A DNA stretch of 64,000 nucleotides, from positions 22,997 to 86,996 of the forward strand of contig JAGWYJ010000009.1 of NCBI GenBank assembly GCA_018969425.1, written 5' to 3'. Every line of letters begins with the position of its first letter. Position 1 is the stretch's first letter. Below are positions 17,149 to 25,927 of the stretch, in pieces. The notes under the pieces were generated by a model. It searched no databases. It worked only from the letters and a program-made list of their open reading frames with translations, and was not told the DNA's origin. The translations under genes and the position numbers were made by a program. Source of the stretch: Alphaproteobacteria bacterium (GTDB lineage: Bacteria; Pseudomonadota; Alphaproteobacteria; Caulobacterales; Hyphomonadaceae).

Positions 17149-17932
17149 CGCAAGATCGGATCTCAGCCTCATGACCGCGGTCGCCCGCGAGGCCGGCGAG
17201 GTCGCGATTGAACGTCTGAAGCGTGGGGTTCAGGTCTGGGAAAAATCCCCGGGGCAGGTCATCACTGACGTCGATATCGAGCTCAACAGGCTCATCCGCA
17301 CCCGGCTGACCGGGAGCCGGGAGGATTACGGCTGGTTGTCCGAGGAAGAGGTGCGTCTCGCTGAGCCGGACCAGCTCAGACCGACCTTTCTCGTTGATCC
17401 GATCGATGGGACGAGGGCGCTGATACGCGGCGAGCCGGGCTTCTGCGTTTCGCTGGCGCTGATTTTCGGGGGAGAGACCCTGGCCGGAGTTTTGTTCAAT
17501 CCCATGACGGGTGAGATGTTCACGGCTATGACCGGCGACGGGGCCTGTCTCAATGGCCTCGAGATCCGGAGCAGCGCCGCCTCTGAGGTGGATACCTGTC
17601 TCATCGTCGGCCAGTCCCGGGTGTTCCGCAATGCGCTCCGGTGGCCTCGTATCCGTCATCTGGAACCTATGCCCAACTCGGTCGCCTATCGGATCGCGCT
17701 TGTGGCGTCGGGGGTTTGCGATGCGGCGGTCGCGCTTGGCGACAAGGCGGACTGGGATCTCGCTGCGGCGACCCTGATCCTGTCGGAGGCGGGGGGATGC
17801 GCCTGTGACCGGACGGGACAGTCCTTTCGGTATGGGGGCGGAGATCCAAGGCTTGCGGGAGTGGTGGCGGCTGGCGCGAATCTTCACCCGCTGATAATGG
17901 ACGCCGTCCTGAACGCCAGTGCGCCTGCATGA
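17135..17932 (+). CDS. cysQ: Inositol monophosphatase-family, 3-prime(2-prime),5-prime-bisphosphate nucleotidase-like
   Basis: A 265-residue Mg-dependent phosphatase of the inositol monophosphatase superfamily. The metal site is clear: WLSEEE, FLVDPIDGTRALIRG (DPIDGT motif) and DWDLAAATLILSEAGG near the C terminus. CysQ-type members remove phosphate from PAP in sulfur metabolism, but substrate cannot be assigned with certainty within this superfamily. The start used is a TTG at 17135, seven bases after GAGGGA and inside the pmbA 3-prime end; an ATG at 17171 would truncate the first helix. Confidence 0.85.
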   Translation: MPVVDARSDLSLMTAVAREAGEVAIERLKRGVQVWEKSPGQVITDVDIELNRLIRTRLTGSREDYGWLSEEEVRLAEPDQLRPTFLVDPIDGTRALIRGEPGFCVSLALIFGGETLAGVLFNPMTGEMFTAMTGDGACLNGLEIRSSAASEVDTCLIVGQSRVFRNALRWPRIRHLEPMPNSVAYRIALVASGVCDAAVALGDKADWDLAAATLILSEAGGCACDRTGQSFRYGGGDPRLAGVVAAGANLHPLIMDAVLNASAPA

Positions 17933-17955
17933 TCGGTGCAGGCTGGGAGAGAGAC

Positions 17956-18213
17956 ATGCCGGCCCCTGAAACGACCCTTCGCAAGCAGCTGCTTCATCTT
18001 GTTCTGGGAGGCGAGCTCAAGGACGTGACCGGCGTTGAGTTCCGCGATTTGACTAAGATTCACTTCGTGGGAGCCTATCCGGACTACAAATCCGCATTTG
18101 AGGCATGGAAGGGAGTGGCCCAGAGGACGGTCGATAATGCGCAGGTGCGGTATTTCATACTGCATGCGCATCGTCTTCTCGATCCCGAGACGGGTCGCTC
18201 ACATGATGTTTGA
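17956..18213 (+). CDS. DUF4170 small protein
   Basis: An 85-residue protein of the DUF4170 family, whose function is unknown. The conserved core is LVLGGELKDVTGVEFRDL followed by VGAYPDYKSAFEAWKG and VRYFILHAHRLLDP. The ATG at 17956 has a good Shine-Dalgarno (GGGAGAG) and is preferred to an ATG at 17929 that overlaps the cysQ stop. It sits between cysQ and the MsbA-like exporter and overlaps that gene by a TTGA tetranucleotide; this order recurs in alphaproteobacteria beside lipid A genes. Confidence 0.85.
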   Translation: MPAPETTLRKQLLHLVLGGELKDVTGVEFRDLTKIHFVGAYPDYKSAFEAWKGVAQRTVDNAQVRYFILHAHRLLDPETGRSHDV

Positions 18214-19961
18214 CCGCTGAACCCACATCAGCGCGCGGGCTCGCGAGGCGCTTCGCTCGTGACTGGCTGGCCCCGCAGTGGCGGTGGCTGGCGCTGGGCG
18301 TCGCGTTTTCGGCGCTGACGGCGGCGGCCGCGTACGGATATGCCGAGATCACCACGCGGGCCGTCGATTGGCTGAAGGATGGCGATCCCCGGGTTTTCAC
18401 GATCGCCCCTGCGGCGATCCTCGGTTTGGTGCTGCTGCGGTCCTCAGCCCTGTTCTGGCAGACGCAGACCAACAATATAGGGGTTCAGCGCGCGCTTATT
18501 CATCTTCAGCATCGCCTGTTTGAGACCCTGATCCGGGGAGATTTCAGGCGCCTGCAGGCCGCCGCTTCGGGGGCCTATGTGTCCCGCTTCTCCAATGACG
18601 TGCAGCTCATCCGCGAAGCCAGTCTCCGGGTGGCCACAAACCTGGCCCGGTCAAGTCTTACGGTCGCGGCGTGCGTTCTGTTCATGCTGATCAAGGACTG
18701 GCCTCTCGCCGTGCTTCTGATCGTTGTCTATCCTGTGGCCTTCTGGCCCGTCGTGCGTCTGGGCGAGAGGATCCGGAAGACCTCGCGCCTCGCCCAGGAA
18801 CAGGCTGGGGAGCTGTCTTCGTTTCTGACTGAAGCCTTTCAGGGCGCGCGCACCGTCAAGGCCTATTCTCTCGAAGGGCGACAGGTTGACCGGGCAAGGT
18901 CGGCCTTTGAGGAGCGGGCTCGACTGTATCTCAGGATCCTGCGGTCCAAGGCTCTGGTCGATCCCTTCCTCGAAGTGATGGGAGGGGTTGCGCTCGCGGG
19001 ACTGTTTGCTTTCGCCGGCTGGCGAGCGCTCGCCGGGGAGGCGAGCGTCGGGGAGGTGATCGGGTTTATCACCGCCATAGGGGTCGCCTCACCGGAGGTC
19101 AGGGCTCTTGGCACGCTCAACTCCGTGCTGAATGAGGGTGTCGCGGCGGCGGATAGGGTCTACCAGGAGCTTGATGAACGTTCGACCGTGGTGGATCGCC
19201 CGCTGGCTCAGACGCACCATCGCGCGTCCGGGCTGGTGGAGGCAGATGATGTCGGCTTTTCCTATCCCGGGGCGCCTGAAGGAGCGTCGGCCGTTCTGAA
19301 CGGCTTCTCCTTCAGGGCTGAACCGGGACGGGTGACCGCGCTCGTGGGTCCGTCCGGGTCGGGCAAGTCCACGGTCTTCAATCTTCTGCTTCGTCTGTAT
19401 GATGTCGATAAGGGACACGTGCGTATCGATGGCGTTGACATTCGCGATCTGTCGCTCTCATCGCTTCGAGGATGTTTTGCGCTCGTCTCGCAGGACGCCT
19501 TCCTGTTCGAGGGTACGATCCGGGAGAACATCCTGCTCGGCCGGCCGGGCGCTTCGCGTGATGAGGTTGTGCGAGCTGCGCGGGAGGCGGCGTGCAGTTT
19601 TATCGACGATGCCCCAATGGGGCTTGAGACCCCTGTCGGGGAGGGTGGGCGCAATCTTTCAGGGGGGCAGCGTCAGAGGGTAGCGCTTGCGCGGGCCCTT
19701 TTGTCGGAAGCCCCGATCCTTCTTCTGGACGAGGCGACCAGCGCCCTTGATTCGGAGAGCGAGGCGCTGGTGCAGGAAGCGCTTGCACGGGTCGCTGGGC
19801 GCCGTACGATCATTGTGGTGGCCCATCGACTGGCGACAGTGAGGGCGGCGGACCGGATCTTCGTCCTGGGGAATGGTCAGGTGGCGGAGAGTGGTCGTCA
19901 TGAGGAGCTTATGGCCCTTGGCGGACGCTATGCTGAGCTTGCGGCGGGGCAGTTGACCTGA
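18210..19961 (+). CDS. MsbA-like ABC transporter, fused permease and ATPase
   Basis: A 583-residue half-transporter exporter. The N-terminal membrane domain (about 25-320) has six predicted helices and the coupling stretch GAYVSRFSNDVQLIREAS. The ATPase domain (about 345-583) has Walker A GPSGSGKST, Q-loop SQDAFLF, signature NLSGGQRQRVALA, Walker B ILLLDEATSALD and the switch His in VVAHRL. Gene context (pmbA, cysQ, DUF4170, nearby waaA and lpxK) suggests flipping of lipid A-core across the inner membrane, but substrate is inferred. The start is a TTG overlapping the DUF4170 stop. Confidence 0.9.
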   Translation: MTAEPTSARGLARRFARDWLAPQWRWLALGVAFSALTAAAAYGYAEITTRAVDWLKDGDPRVFTIAPAAILGLVLLRSSALFWQTQTNNIGVQRALIHLQHRLFETLIRGDFRRLQAAASGAYVSRFSNDVQLIREASLRVATNLARSSLTVAACVLFMLIKDWPLAVLLIVVYPVAFWPVVRLGERIRKTSRLAQEQAGELSSFLTEAFQGARTVKAYSLEGRQVDRARSAFEERARLYLRILRSKALVDPFLEVMGGVALAGLFAFAGWRALAGEASVGEVIGFITAIGVASPEVRALGTLNSVLNEGVAAADRVYQELDERSTVVDRPLAQTHHRASGLVEADDVGFSYPGAPEGASAVLNGFSFRAEPGRVTALVGPSGSGKSTVFNLLLRLYDVDKGHVRIDGVDIRDLSLSSLRGCFALVSQDAFLFEGTIRENILLGRPGASRDEVVRAAREAACSFIDDAPMGLETPVGEGGRNLSGGQRQRVALARALLSEAPILLLDEATSALDSESEALVQEALARVAGRRTIIVVAHRLATVRAADRIFVLGNGQVAESGRHEELMALGGRYAELAAGQLT

Positions 19962-20018
19962 GGCAGGTCGCGAGGCGGGCCCCGGTGAGGATTTTCTCTG
20001 TTGATGGGGCGGTGGGTC

Positions 20019-20552
20019 ATGACAGGTTTCGTACGATGGGCAGGCAGTGCGGTCGTGGCGCTCTCTCTGGCCGCCTGCTCGCCTGAAACCGGCGCGCCCT
20101 CGGTTTCAGGCGAAAACTCTCCCGGAACGCCGACAGAATCATCCTCGCAGCCGGCGCCTGAGGAGGTTCCTGAGCCTTTCGTTCTCGCGATCGATGCGGG
20201 GCGTTTAAGCGTTCTGATCGGTCGTGCGCGCGAGGGCCTGGATGAGGGAGCCCCAGCGGTCGATCAGGATGAGGACGATCTGGTCAGGGCTGATCGCGAG
20301 TTGCGCCGCGCGGCTCTGGAGCTCGTGTCTCTCCGGGACGAGATCTGTCGTCGCGGCCGCCTGACGGGGCAGGGCTGCGTGATCCAGGGAGCGCCTTCCT
20401 GGGTGTTCGATCCCCCTGGAGCCGCACCGACGGGGGAAGAAATTTCACGGCGAACGGCCGAGCTTCTTGAAGCCATGCGTCCTTTTGTTGATGTGGGGTG
20501 CGGTCTGGGACAGGCCCCTCAGGATGGACCCGGGTTCTGCTCTGTCGAGTAA
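20019..20552 (+). CDS. Putative lipoprotein of unknown function
   Basis: About 177 residues. The N terminus is a type II signal (VRWAGSAVVALSLAAC, lipobox LAAC), followed by a Ser/Pro/Glu-rich linker and an acidic, helical C-terminal part with a heptad-like stretch (DEDDLVRADRELRRAALEL) and four cysteines after the lipid-anchored one. I recognise no family. An ATG at 20004 is an alternative start. It stands alone between the ABC exporter and the PepSY gene. Confidence 0.72.
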   Translation: MTGFVRWAGSAVVALSLAACSPETGAPSVSGENSPGTPTESSSQPAPEEVPEPFVLAIDAGRLSVLIGRAREGLDEGAPAVDQDEDDLVRADRELRRAALELVSLRDEICRRGRLTGQGCVIQGAPSWVFDPPGAAPTGEEISRRTAELLEAMRPFVDVGCGLGQAPQDGPGFCSVE

Positions 20553-20609
20553 CCTCTCAGCAAGGCTTGTCCATTTACCTCGTCCCTCCAAGGGCGTAGG
20601 GCTAGCTCC

Positions 20610-21338
20610 ATGATTTCACCCCGTGCGGCCCGTCGCATAGCTATCGCCCACAAATGGCTTGGTCTTGTGGTCGGGGCGCAACTCCTTGTCTGGACGGCGA
20701 CAGGGCTGTTCTTCTCGCTCTTTCCAATTTCCGACATCCGAGGAGACCGGCTTTGGTCGGCTCCGGAGGGGCGCGCGGTTGATCTTGCGGCTGTGCGTGT
20801 TTCGCCTCAAGACGCTCTGGCTGCCGTTGTAGAGGATCGTCCTGTTTCTGTGACTCTCCGGTCGCTGGCGGACAAACCTGTCTATGAGATCCGGGCGGAG
20901 ATCGGATCGTTTCTCGTGTCGGCCGAGACGGCGGAGGTTCTATCGCCGCTTTCAGAAGGACAGGCTCGCGCGATCGCTTCATCCGCCTGGGTGGGGGCGG
21001 ATGAACCCCTGAGACTGGAGTTTCTGGAGGCGCCTCCAAGAGAGTCCGGAGCTGCGGGACCGATCTGGGCGGCGCATTTTGCGGGAGCGGGACACCCGGT
21101 GCTCTATGTGAATGCTGTCAGCGGGCAGCCTGGACCTGTCCGGACCGATCTTTGGAGGACCTATGATCTCTTCTGGTCGCTGCACATCATGGATTATCGA
21201 TCGCGCGAGTCCTTTAATCATCCTCTGATTATTGCGGCTGCTGTGCTGGCGCTCTCAACGTCTCTGTTCGGCGTCGGGCTCCTCGTCCATCGTTTCACGC
21301 GTGGGCTCGTCAACAGAAAAGGGAGTATCCCGTCATGA
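20610..21338 (+). CDS. PepSY-associated membrane protein
   Basis: A 242-residue inner-membrane protein with an N-terminal transmembrane helix (HKWLGLVVGAQLLVWTATGL, residues 14-33), a periplasmic PepSY-like region with LSEGQARAIASSAWVG, and a second helix near the C terminus (PLIIAAAVLALSTSLFGVGLL). The pattern HKWLG, then DLFWSLHIMDY, resembles PepSY-associated TM proteins linked to iron or heme handling and periplasmic peptidase control. It overlaps the downstream DUF4345-like gene in an ATGA, so the two are coupled. Confidence 0.78.
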   Translation: MISPRAARRIAIAHKWLGLVVGAQLLVWTATGLFFSLFPISDIRGDRLWSAPEGRAVDLAAVRVSPQDALAAVVEDRPVSVTLRSLADKPVYEIRAEIGSFLVSAETAEVLSPLSEGQARAIASSAWVGADEPLRLEFLEAPPRESGAAGPIWAAHFAGAGHPVLYVNAVSGQPGPVRTDLWRTYDLFWSLHIMDYRSRESFNHPLIIAAAVLALSTSLFGVGLLVHRFTRGLVNRKGSIPS

Positions 21339-21724
21339 CTCCGGCAGATATCGCTGCGCTCCTCGGATGCCTGATTGGGGGCGGCATGGGATTGTACGCA
21401 ATGTTCCGTCCATCATGGGCGTCCCGCATCGTCCGTCTCCAGGCGATCCCAGGTCTGGTTGAAGGCCAATCGGAGTTTCGGGCGACTTATGGCGGTTTGT
21501 TTTTCTTCAGTCATGCTCTTGCGGCTTATGCGATCTTGACAGGCCTCGAGGGCGCCGCGCTTGGCGCCGCCATTCTTGGGGCAGGGTGGTTCGGCGCCGG
21601 AGTGGGGCGGATCTTGTCTATTCTTCTGGACCGCGCATGGACCGGGCTCAATGCGTTCAATGTCGGCTTTGAGGCGACGACAGGCGCCTTGATGGCGGCG
21701 CCTCTCATTGTCAGTCATCTTTAG
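21335..21724 (+). CDS. DUF4345-like membrane protein
   Basis: A 129-residue membrane protein with four likely helices. The central EFRATYGGLFFF, GWFGAGVGRILSILLD and the C-terminal VGFEATTGALMAAPL fit the DUF4345 family, whose function is not known. It is coupled to the PepSY gene upstream, and the RluB-type gene starts 13 bp downstream after a good Shine-Dalgarno (GGGGAGA). Confidence 0.75.
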   Translation: MTPADIAALLGCLIGGGMGLYAMFRPSWASRIVRLQAIPGLVEGQSEFRATYGGLFFFSHALAAYAILTGLEGAALGAAILGAGWFGAGVGRILSILLDRAWTGLNAFNVGFEATTGALMAAPLIVSHL

Positions 21725-21736
21725 GGGAGACCTCTT

Positions 21737-22645
21737 ATGCCTGATCGGCCCCCGGAGACAACGTCGGGCGCTTTCCTGGAGGGTGAGCGGATCGCAAAGT
21801 ATCTTGCGAGCGCCGGCCTCGCTTCACGTCGTGAGATCGAACGATACATTCTCGACGGTCGCGTGATGGTCGACGGGGTCAAGCTGGAAACTCCTGCGTT
21901 CAAGGTGACGGGTCAGGAGCGAATTCTGGTGGATGGGAAGCCGGTGGCGCGGCCCACGGTCTCCCGTCTGTGGCGCTATCACAAGCCCTCAGGCCTGGTG
22001 ACAACCAATCAGGATCCTGATGGTCGGCCGACGATCTTTGACATGTTGCCTGGCGACCTTCCCAGGGTGCTGACCATTGGTCGTCTTGATCTCAACACTG
22101 AGGGACTGCTTCTCCTGACAAACGACGGGGGGCTCGCGCGTGCGCTCGAACTCCCCAGTACGGGTCTCCAGAGAACCTATAGGGCGAGGGCTTACGGTCG
22201 TATCACGCAGCCGGATCTCGATCGCCTTCGTGACGGAATTGTAGTCGACGGGGTGGAGTATCGCTCCATTCGTGCGCGGCTCGAGCGATCCGTCGGCGCC
22301 AATTGCTGGATCGAACTGGTTCTGACGGAAGGCAAGAACCGCGAGGTTCGGCGGGCGCTTGAGAGCCTCGGTCTCAAGGTGAACCGCCTGATACGCGTCT
22401 CTTATGGACCTTTCGAGCTGGCGGATCTGGCTCCTGGCGCCGTAGCCGAAGTGTCCCCGGCGGACCTTCTGGCCGAAGTCGGCGAGATGATCGCTCCGGA
22501 GCGGCGGCCGGATCCGAGCCGCCCTGTTCGGGCCCTTGCGCGCAGCAGCGGGGCGAAGAAGGATGCTGAACGACGCGTTTCTCGGGATGATCGCCCAAAG
22601 GCGGGCCCTGATCGGAACGCTCGCCGGCCCCTCAGAAAACGCTGA
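21737..22645 (+). CDS. rluB: 23S rRNA pseudouridine synthase, RluB/RsuA family
   Basis: A 302-residue RsuA-family pseudouridine synthase. The N-terminal S4 RNA-binding domain spans about residues 17-65 (ERIAKYLASAGLASRREIER). The catalytic aspartate lies in GRLDLNTEGLLLLTNDGG near residue 120, and LTEGKNREVRRALESLGLKV is the family C-terminal motif. The last 50 residues form an Arg/Lys-rich tail as in many alphaproteobacterial RluB proteins. The exact uridine is not provable here; RluB-type is preferred on length and tail. Confidence 0.9.
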   Translation: MPDRPPETTSGAFLEGERIAKYLASAGLASRREIERYILDGRVMVDGVKLETPAFKVTGQERILVDGKPVARPTVSRLWRYHKPSGLVTTNQDPDGRPTIFDMLPGDLPRVLTIGRLDLNTEGLLLLTNDGGLARALELPSTGLQRTYRARAYGRITQPDLDRLRDGIVVDGVEYRSIRARLERSVGANCWIELVLTEGKNREVRRALESLGLKVNRLIRVSYGPFELADLAPGAVAEVSPADLLAEVGEMIAPERRPDPSRPVRALARSSGAKKDAERRVSRDDRPKAGPDRNARRPLRKR

Positions 22646-22682
22646 GCGGATACGGTTGTTTACATCATCAGGGGAGACCACG

Positions 22683-23297
22683 ATGAAGCTCTATACCGCC
22701 GCAATGGCCCCGAACCCGGACCGTGTCCGTTTTTTTCTGCAGGAAAAAGGGGTCTGGGATCAGATTGATCGCGTCGAGGTCTCGATCATGAAGGGCGAAC
22801 ATAAGACGCCCGCCTACCTGAAGGTGAGCCCTCTGGCTCAGGTGCCCGCTCTTAGCCTGGATAACGGGGCGAACATCACCGAGAGCCGGGCTTTGTGCAC
22901 GTATTTTGAAAGCGTCTTTCCTGAGCCGAACCTGATGGGGCGCGACGGGCAGGAGGCGGCGGAGATTGAGATGTGGGACAGGCGCGTGGAGCTCTCCTAC
23001 ATGGGTCATATCGCGGGTTGGTTCCGGCACTCTCACCCCGCCATGGCGGAGCTCGAAAAACCGCAGTGTGCGGAATGGGCTGAAATCTGTTCCCGGCGGG
23101 CGCAAGGCGGCGCCGAGTTCTTCAACGCACGACTTGAGGCGTCACCCTTTGTTGCAGGGGACCGGTTCACGATTGCGGACATCTCGCTTTATGTCTGCAT
23201 GGGGTTTGGGAGGCTTGTGAAGTTCAAGCCGTGGGAGACTTTGCCCGCACTCGCCGGCTGGCGGGAGCGGATGGCGAGCCGTCCTGGTCTTTCCTGA
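22683..23297 (+). CDS. Glutathione S-transferase family protein
   Basis: A 204-residue GST. The thioredoxin-fold N-terminal domain has MAPNPDRVRFFLQEKG, the cis-Pro in LAQVPALSL and the glutathione-contact motif ITESRALCTYFE; the helical C-terminal domain has FVAGDRFTIADISLYVC, the N-capping box. Position 11 has Asn-Pro rather than the Ser or Cys seen in some classes, so the catalytic residue is uncertain. The ATG at 22683 begins the family sequence; upstream in-frame codons belong to the rluB 3-prime region. It converges on the thioesterase gene. Confidence 0.9.
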   Translation: MKLYTAAMAPNPDRVRFFLQEKGVWDQIDRVEVSIMKGEHKTPAYLKVSPLAQVPALSLDNGANITESRALCTYFESVFPEPNLMGRDGQEAAEIEMWDRRVELSYMGHIAGWFRHSHPAMAELEKPQCAEWAEICSRRAQGGAEFFNARLEASPFVAGDRFTIADISLYVCMGFGRLVKFKPWETLPALAGWRERMASRPGLS

Positions 23298-23304
23298 TCG
23301 GACG

Positions 23305-23739
23305 TCAGGCCGCCGGCTTGGGCTTCACGCGGGTAATAACCGAGGTGAAGCTCAGGCAGGGTCGTCCCGCCGCCGTTATCAGTCCGCGAACGTAGATGAG
23401 CCGGCCTCCGGCTCGGGTCACCTCGCCGGTCGCCTCCATCACGTCGCCGACGGAGGCTGGACCGAGGAAATCGCCGCTGAGATTGACCGTCACGGCGTTG
23501 CCGCCGAGCACGTCCTGAGCGAAGGCGAAAACGCAGTAGTCCGCAAAGGTCAGCATGCAGCCTCCGTGCATGAACCCTCCGCCATTCATGTGCCGCGGTT
23601 CGGCGACGAACCTGCACACCACCCGACCATCGTCAAACTTGCGGTAGTAGAATGGACCGCTGTTTGTCTCGAAAGCGTCGTTCGGCCAGGTTTTCCACCC
23701 TGCCCATGGGCCGGTTTCTATCAGAACTGCGTTGCTCAT
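23305..23739 (-). CDS. PaaI-type hotdog-fold thioesterase
   Basis: A 144-residue acyl-CoA thioesterase-like protein. The hotdog signature MNGGGFMHGGCMLTFADY carries the HGG motif typical of PaaI-family proteins, followed by VTVNLSGDFLGPASVGD and GRLIYVRGLI. The start at 23739 (MSNAVLIETG) was preferred over an upstream in-frame codon. It is convergent with the GST gene (7-bp gap). The substrate is unknown. Confidence 0.88.
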   Translation of the reverse strand: MSNAVLIETGPWAGWKTWPNDAFETNSGPFYYRKFDDGRVVCRFVAEPRHMNGGGFMHGGCMLTFADYCVFAFAQDVLGGNAVTVNLSGDFLGPASVGDVMEATGEVTRAGGRLIYVRGLITAAGRPCLSFTSVITRVKPKPAA

Positions 23740-23885
23740 CGCACTTTCACACTGTCGATCTGTCTGCCGCATGGCCTAAAGGCCGTCGCAGACTTTGTCA
23801 TGTGGCTGCTGATGATTTTCCGCAATCAGATAACGCGCCTTGAACTCCGATCGCGCTTCGCGTATGGCCGTCTCGGTCTGGTTTT

Positions 23886-23961
23886 AGGGGTATAGCTCAG
23901 CTGGTAGAGCATCGGTCTCCAAAACCGAGGGTCGCGGGTTCGATCCCTGCTGCCCCTGCCA
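23886..23961 (+). tRNA. tRNA-Trp (anticodon CCA)
   Basis: A complete 76-nt cloverleaf. The acceptor arms AGGGGTA and TGCCCCT pair over 7 bp (one G-T), the discriminator is G and CCA is encoded at 23959-23961. The anticodon stem TCGGT/ACCGA holds the loop CTCCAAA with CCA at 23919-23921. The T arm has GGTTCGATCC. It stands alone; secE and nusG, which often follow tRNA-Trp in related bacteria, are not downstream here. Confidence 0.97.
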
Positions 23962-24076
23962 GACCTTCTCTTGATCCTCCCTCCGTTGACGGGGGGGGGA
24001 GGCTGCAAATGGGTCGGCCTTCCGCCAGGCGTGTCTCAGTCTGAAGCTAATCAGTCGTTTCCAGGCATGAACCTTC

Positions 24077-24979
24077 TCAGGCGGCCCGCGAATGCGGTCG
24101 CCAGCGGGCGAACAGCCCTGTCGGCAGGGTAAATCCTCGCCCGCTTTCCCTGATCGCCATTTCGCCGCAATCAATCTCCCCGCCGAGATGCTCAAATGTC
24201 GTCGCAAGGGTCTGGGCTACGGCCAGGTAGGACAATCTCACCGCGTAGACGGTTGCGATCACGAACAGGGGGTCTGGGGACAGAAGCTGGCGGACCCGCT
24301 CGAGAAGGGGGGAGAATTCCTCTTCAAAGCGCCAGGTCTCGTTCTTCGGGCCGCGTCCGAATTTGGGCGGATCGAGGACCACGGCATCATAGGTCCGACC
24401 CCTGCGGATCTCACGGTCGACGAAGCTCATCGCATCGTCGCAGATCCAGCGGACCGGCCTGTCCGCGAGCCCGGAGAGCGTCTGGTTCTCCCGGCCCTGG
24501 CCAATGGACTTGGCGGACGCGTCGAGGTGAACCACCTCCGCGCCCGCTGCTGCGGCGGCGAGGCTCATGACGCCTGTATAGCCGAACAGGTTGAGGAGCC
24601 GCACGGGTCGACCCGCCCCGCGAATGGTCTTCGACGCCCATCGCCAGTGAACAGAGTGCTCCGGGAAGATTCCTGTGTGGCGGAAGGCGCTGCATCGGGC
24701 GTTCAGGGTCAGCGACTCCCAGCGGATCGGCCAGCTCTCCGGGGGCGGCCGTCGGGGGCTGGTCCATTGTCCCCGTTCGTCTTCTCCCTCTTTGGCGAGA
24801 AACACCGCATCGGCCGTCCACGACTCGACGGGCGCCTGGGGACGCCAGAGCGCCTGCGGATCAGGGCGGTTAAGGCGTTGAACGCCGTATCGTTCAAGCT
24901 TGCGTCCGTCGCCGCTATCGATCAGCTCGTAATCCCGCCAGTCATCGCTGATGAGGAGAGAGAAAGGATGGATGATCAC
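24077..24979 (-). CDS. Class I SAM-dependent rRNA methyltransferase, RlmI-like
   Basis: A 300-residue methyltransferase of the YccW/RlmI family, which methylates cytosine in 23S rRNA. The SAM-binding loop is RLLNLFGYTGVMSLAAAAAG near residue 127, with VVHLDAS as the acidic post-I residue and the catalytic-type motif VVLDPPKFGRGP near 208. It lacks the N-terminal PUA domain of E. coli RlmI, which is common in shorter homologues. It overlaps the upstream SpoU gene in an ATGA, forming a two-gene RNA methyltransferase unit. Confidence 0.87.
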   Translation of the reverse strand: MIIHPFSLLISDDWRDYELIDSGDGRKLERYGVQRLNRPDPQALWRPQAPVESWTADAVFLAKEGEDERGQWTSPRRPPPESWPIRWESLTLNARCSAFRHTGIFPEHSVHWRWASKTIRGAGRPVRLLNLFGYTGVMSLAAAAAGAEVVHLDASAKSIGQGRENQTLSGLADRPVRWICDDAMSFVDREIRRGRTYDAVVLDPPKFGRGPKNETWRFEEEFSPLLERVRQLLSPDPLFVIATVYAVRLSYLAVAQTLATTFEHLGGEIDCGEMAIRESGRGFTLPTGLFARWRPHSRAA

Positions 24980-25824
24980 GAAGCCGCCCCCTCATAACCG
25001 GTTGAGCGCCAGACCTCGTAGATCATGACGCCTGCGGCTGAGGCGAGGTTCAGGCTGTCGGCCGCACCCGCCATGGGGATCCGCACGAGAACGTCGCACT
25101 CAGACTCGAATGACGGAGGCAAACCGGACTGTTCGTTGCCGAGAACGACGATGCTCTTCTCCTGGTATCGAACCTGATCGTGACGTTGTCGTCCACGCAT
25201 GGAGGCCGCCGTCAGCTGAGCCCCGGTCGCCGCCTTCCATCGCAGGAACTCCTGCGCATCGGCCCTCGCCAGCGGCATAGCGAAGACGGAGCCCATGGAC
25301 GCTCGCACCGCCTCCATGGAGAAGGGATCGCAGGTGTCTCCGATCAGAACGACCGCATCCACGCCCGCCGCATCGCCTGTCCGCAGAATGGTCCCGAGAT
25401 TTCCAGGATCCCTTACCTCGAACAACGCCAGCCAGCGTCGCGCTCCCTCGGTTGGAAGATCTGTCAACGTCGACAGGCGCTGGTGAAAGGCGGCTATGAC
25501 TGTCTGCGGATTGTCTTTGCGTGAGACGGCGCTCATCACCTTCTCGCTAGCGGTCAGCGTGCGGGCGCCAGCTTTTCGCAGCCGCTCCAGCAGGTCTGCG
25601 GTGCGGGGGCGCTCAAGGGCCGGAAGGCCGGCCAGCGCGACGGCCGGTCTCCATCCATGCCGAAGTCCTTCCTCGATCAGTCGCGCGCCTTCCGCTAAGA
25701 ACAGCCCAGTTTCTTCCCGAGCCTTCTTTCGGTCGAGCGATCTGAGGCGCTTGACGGTGTCGTTCGACACGCTCGTGACATGTTCCGGAGCAAATCCGGA
25801 GGAAGGGCTGACGGGCGGCGTCAT
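24976..25824 (-). CDS. SpoU/TrmH-family RNA methyltransferase
   Basis: A 282-residue SPOUT 2-prime-O-methyltransferase. The N-terminal substrate-binding region has ARLIEEGLRHGWRP; the knot domain shows the three motifs LFEVRDPGNLGTILRTGDAAG (motif 1 starts with the Asn-Arg-like RDPGNLG), VVLGNEQSGLP and RIPMAGAADSLNLASAAGVMIYE. It could act on 23S rRNA (RlmB type) or tRNA; the extra N-terminal domain favours rRNA. It is divergent from the OmpA-like gene with about 100 bp between. Confidence 0.9.
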   Translation of the reverse strand: MTPPVSPSSGFAPEHVTSVSNDTVKRLRSLDRKKAREETGLFLAEGARLIEEGLRHGWRPAVALAGLPALERPRTADLLERLRKAGARTLTASEKVMSAVSRKDNPQTVIAAFHQRLSTLTDLPTEGARRWLALFEVRDPGNLGTILRTGDAAGVDAVVLIGDTCDPFSMEAVRASMGSVFAMPLARADAQEFLRWKAATGAQLTAASMRGRQRHDQVRYQEKSIVVLGNEQSGLPPSFESECDVLVRIPMAGAADSLNLASAAGVMIYEVWRSTGYEGAAS

Positions 25825-25927
25825 GAAATGTGGGGTCGTGGCATGTGGGAAGCCGGAATATGAACCGGATCAGATCCGGCCTGTCTGGTCTATGCATGTT
25901 AGGGAGACGATGGAAGTCTGAAACGCC

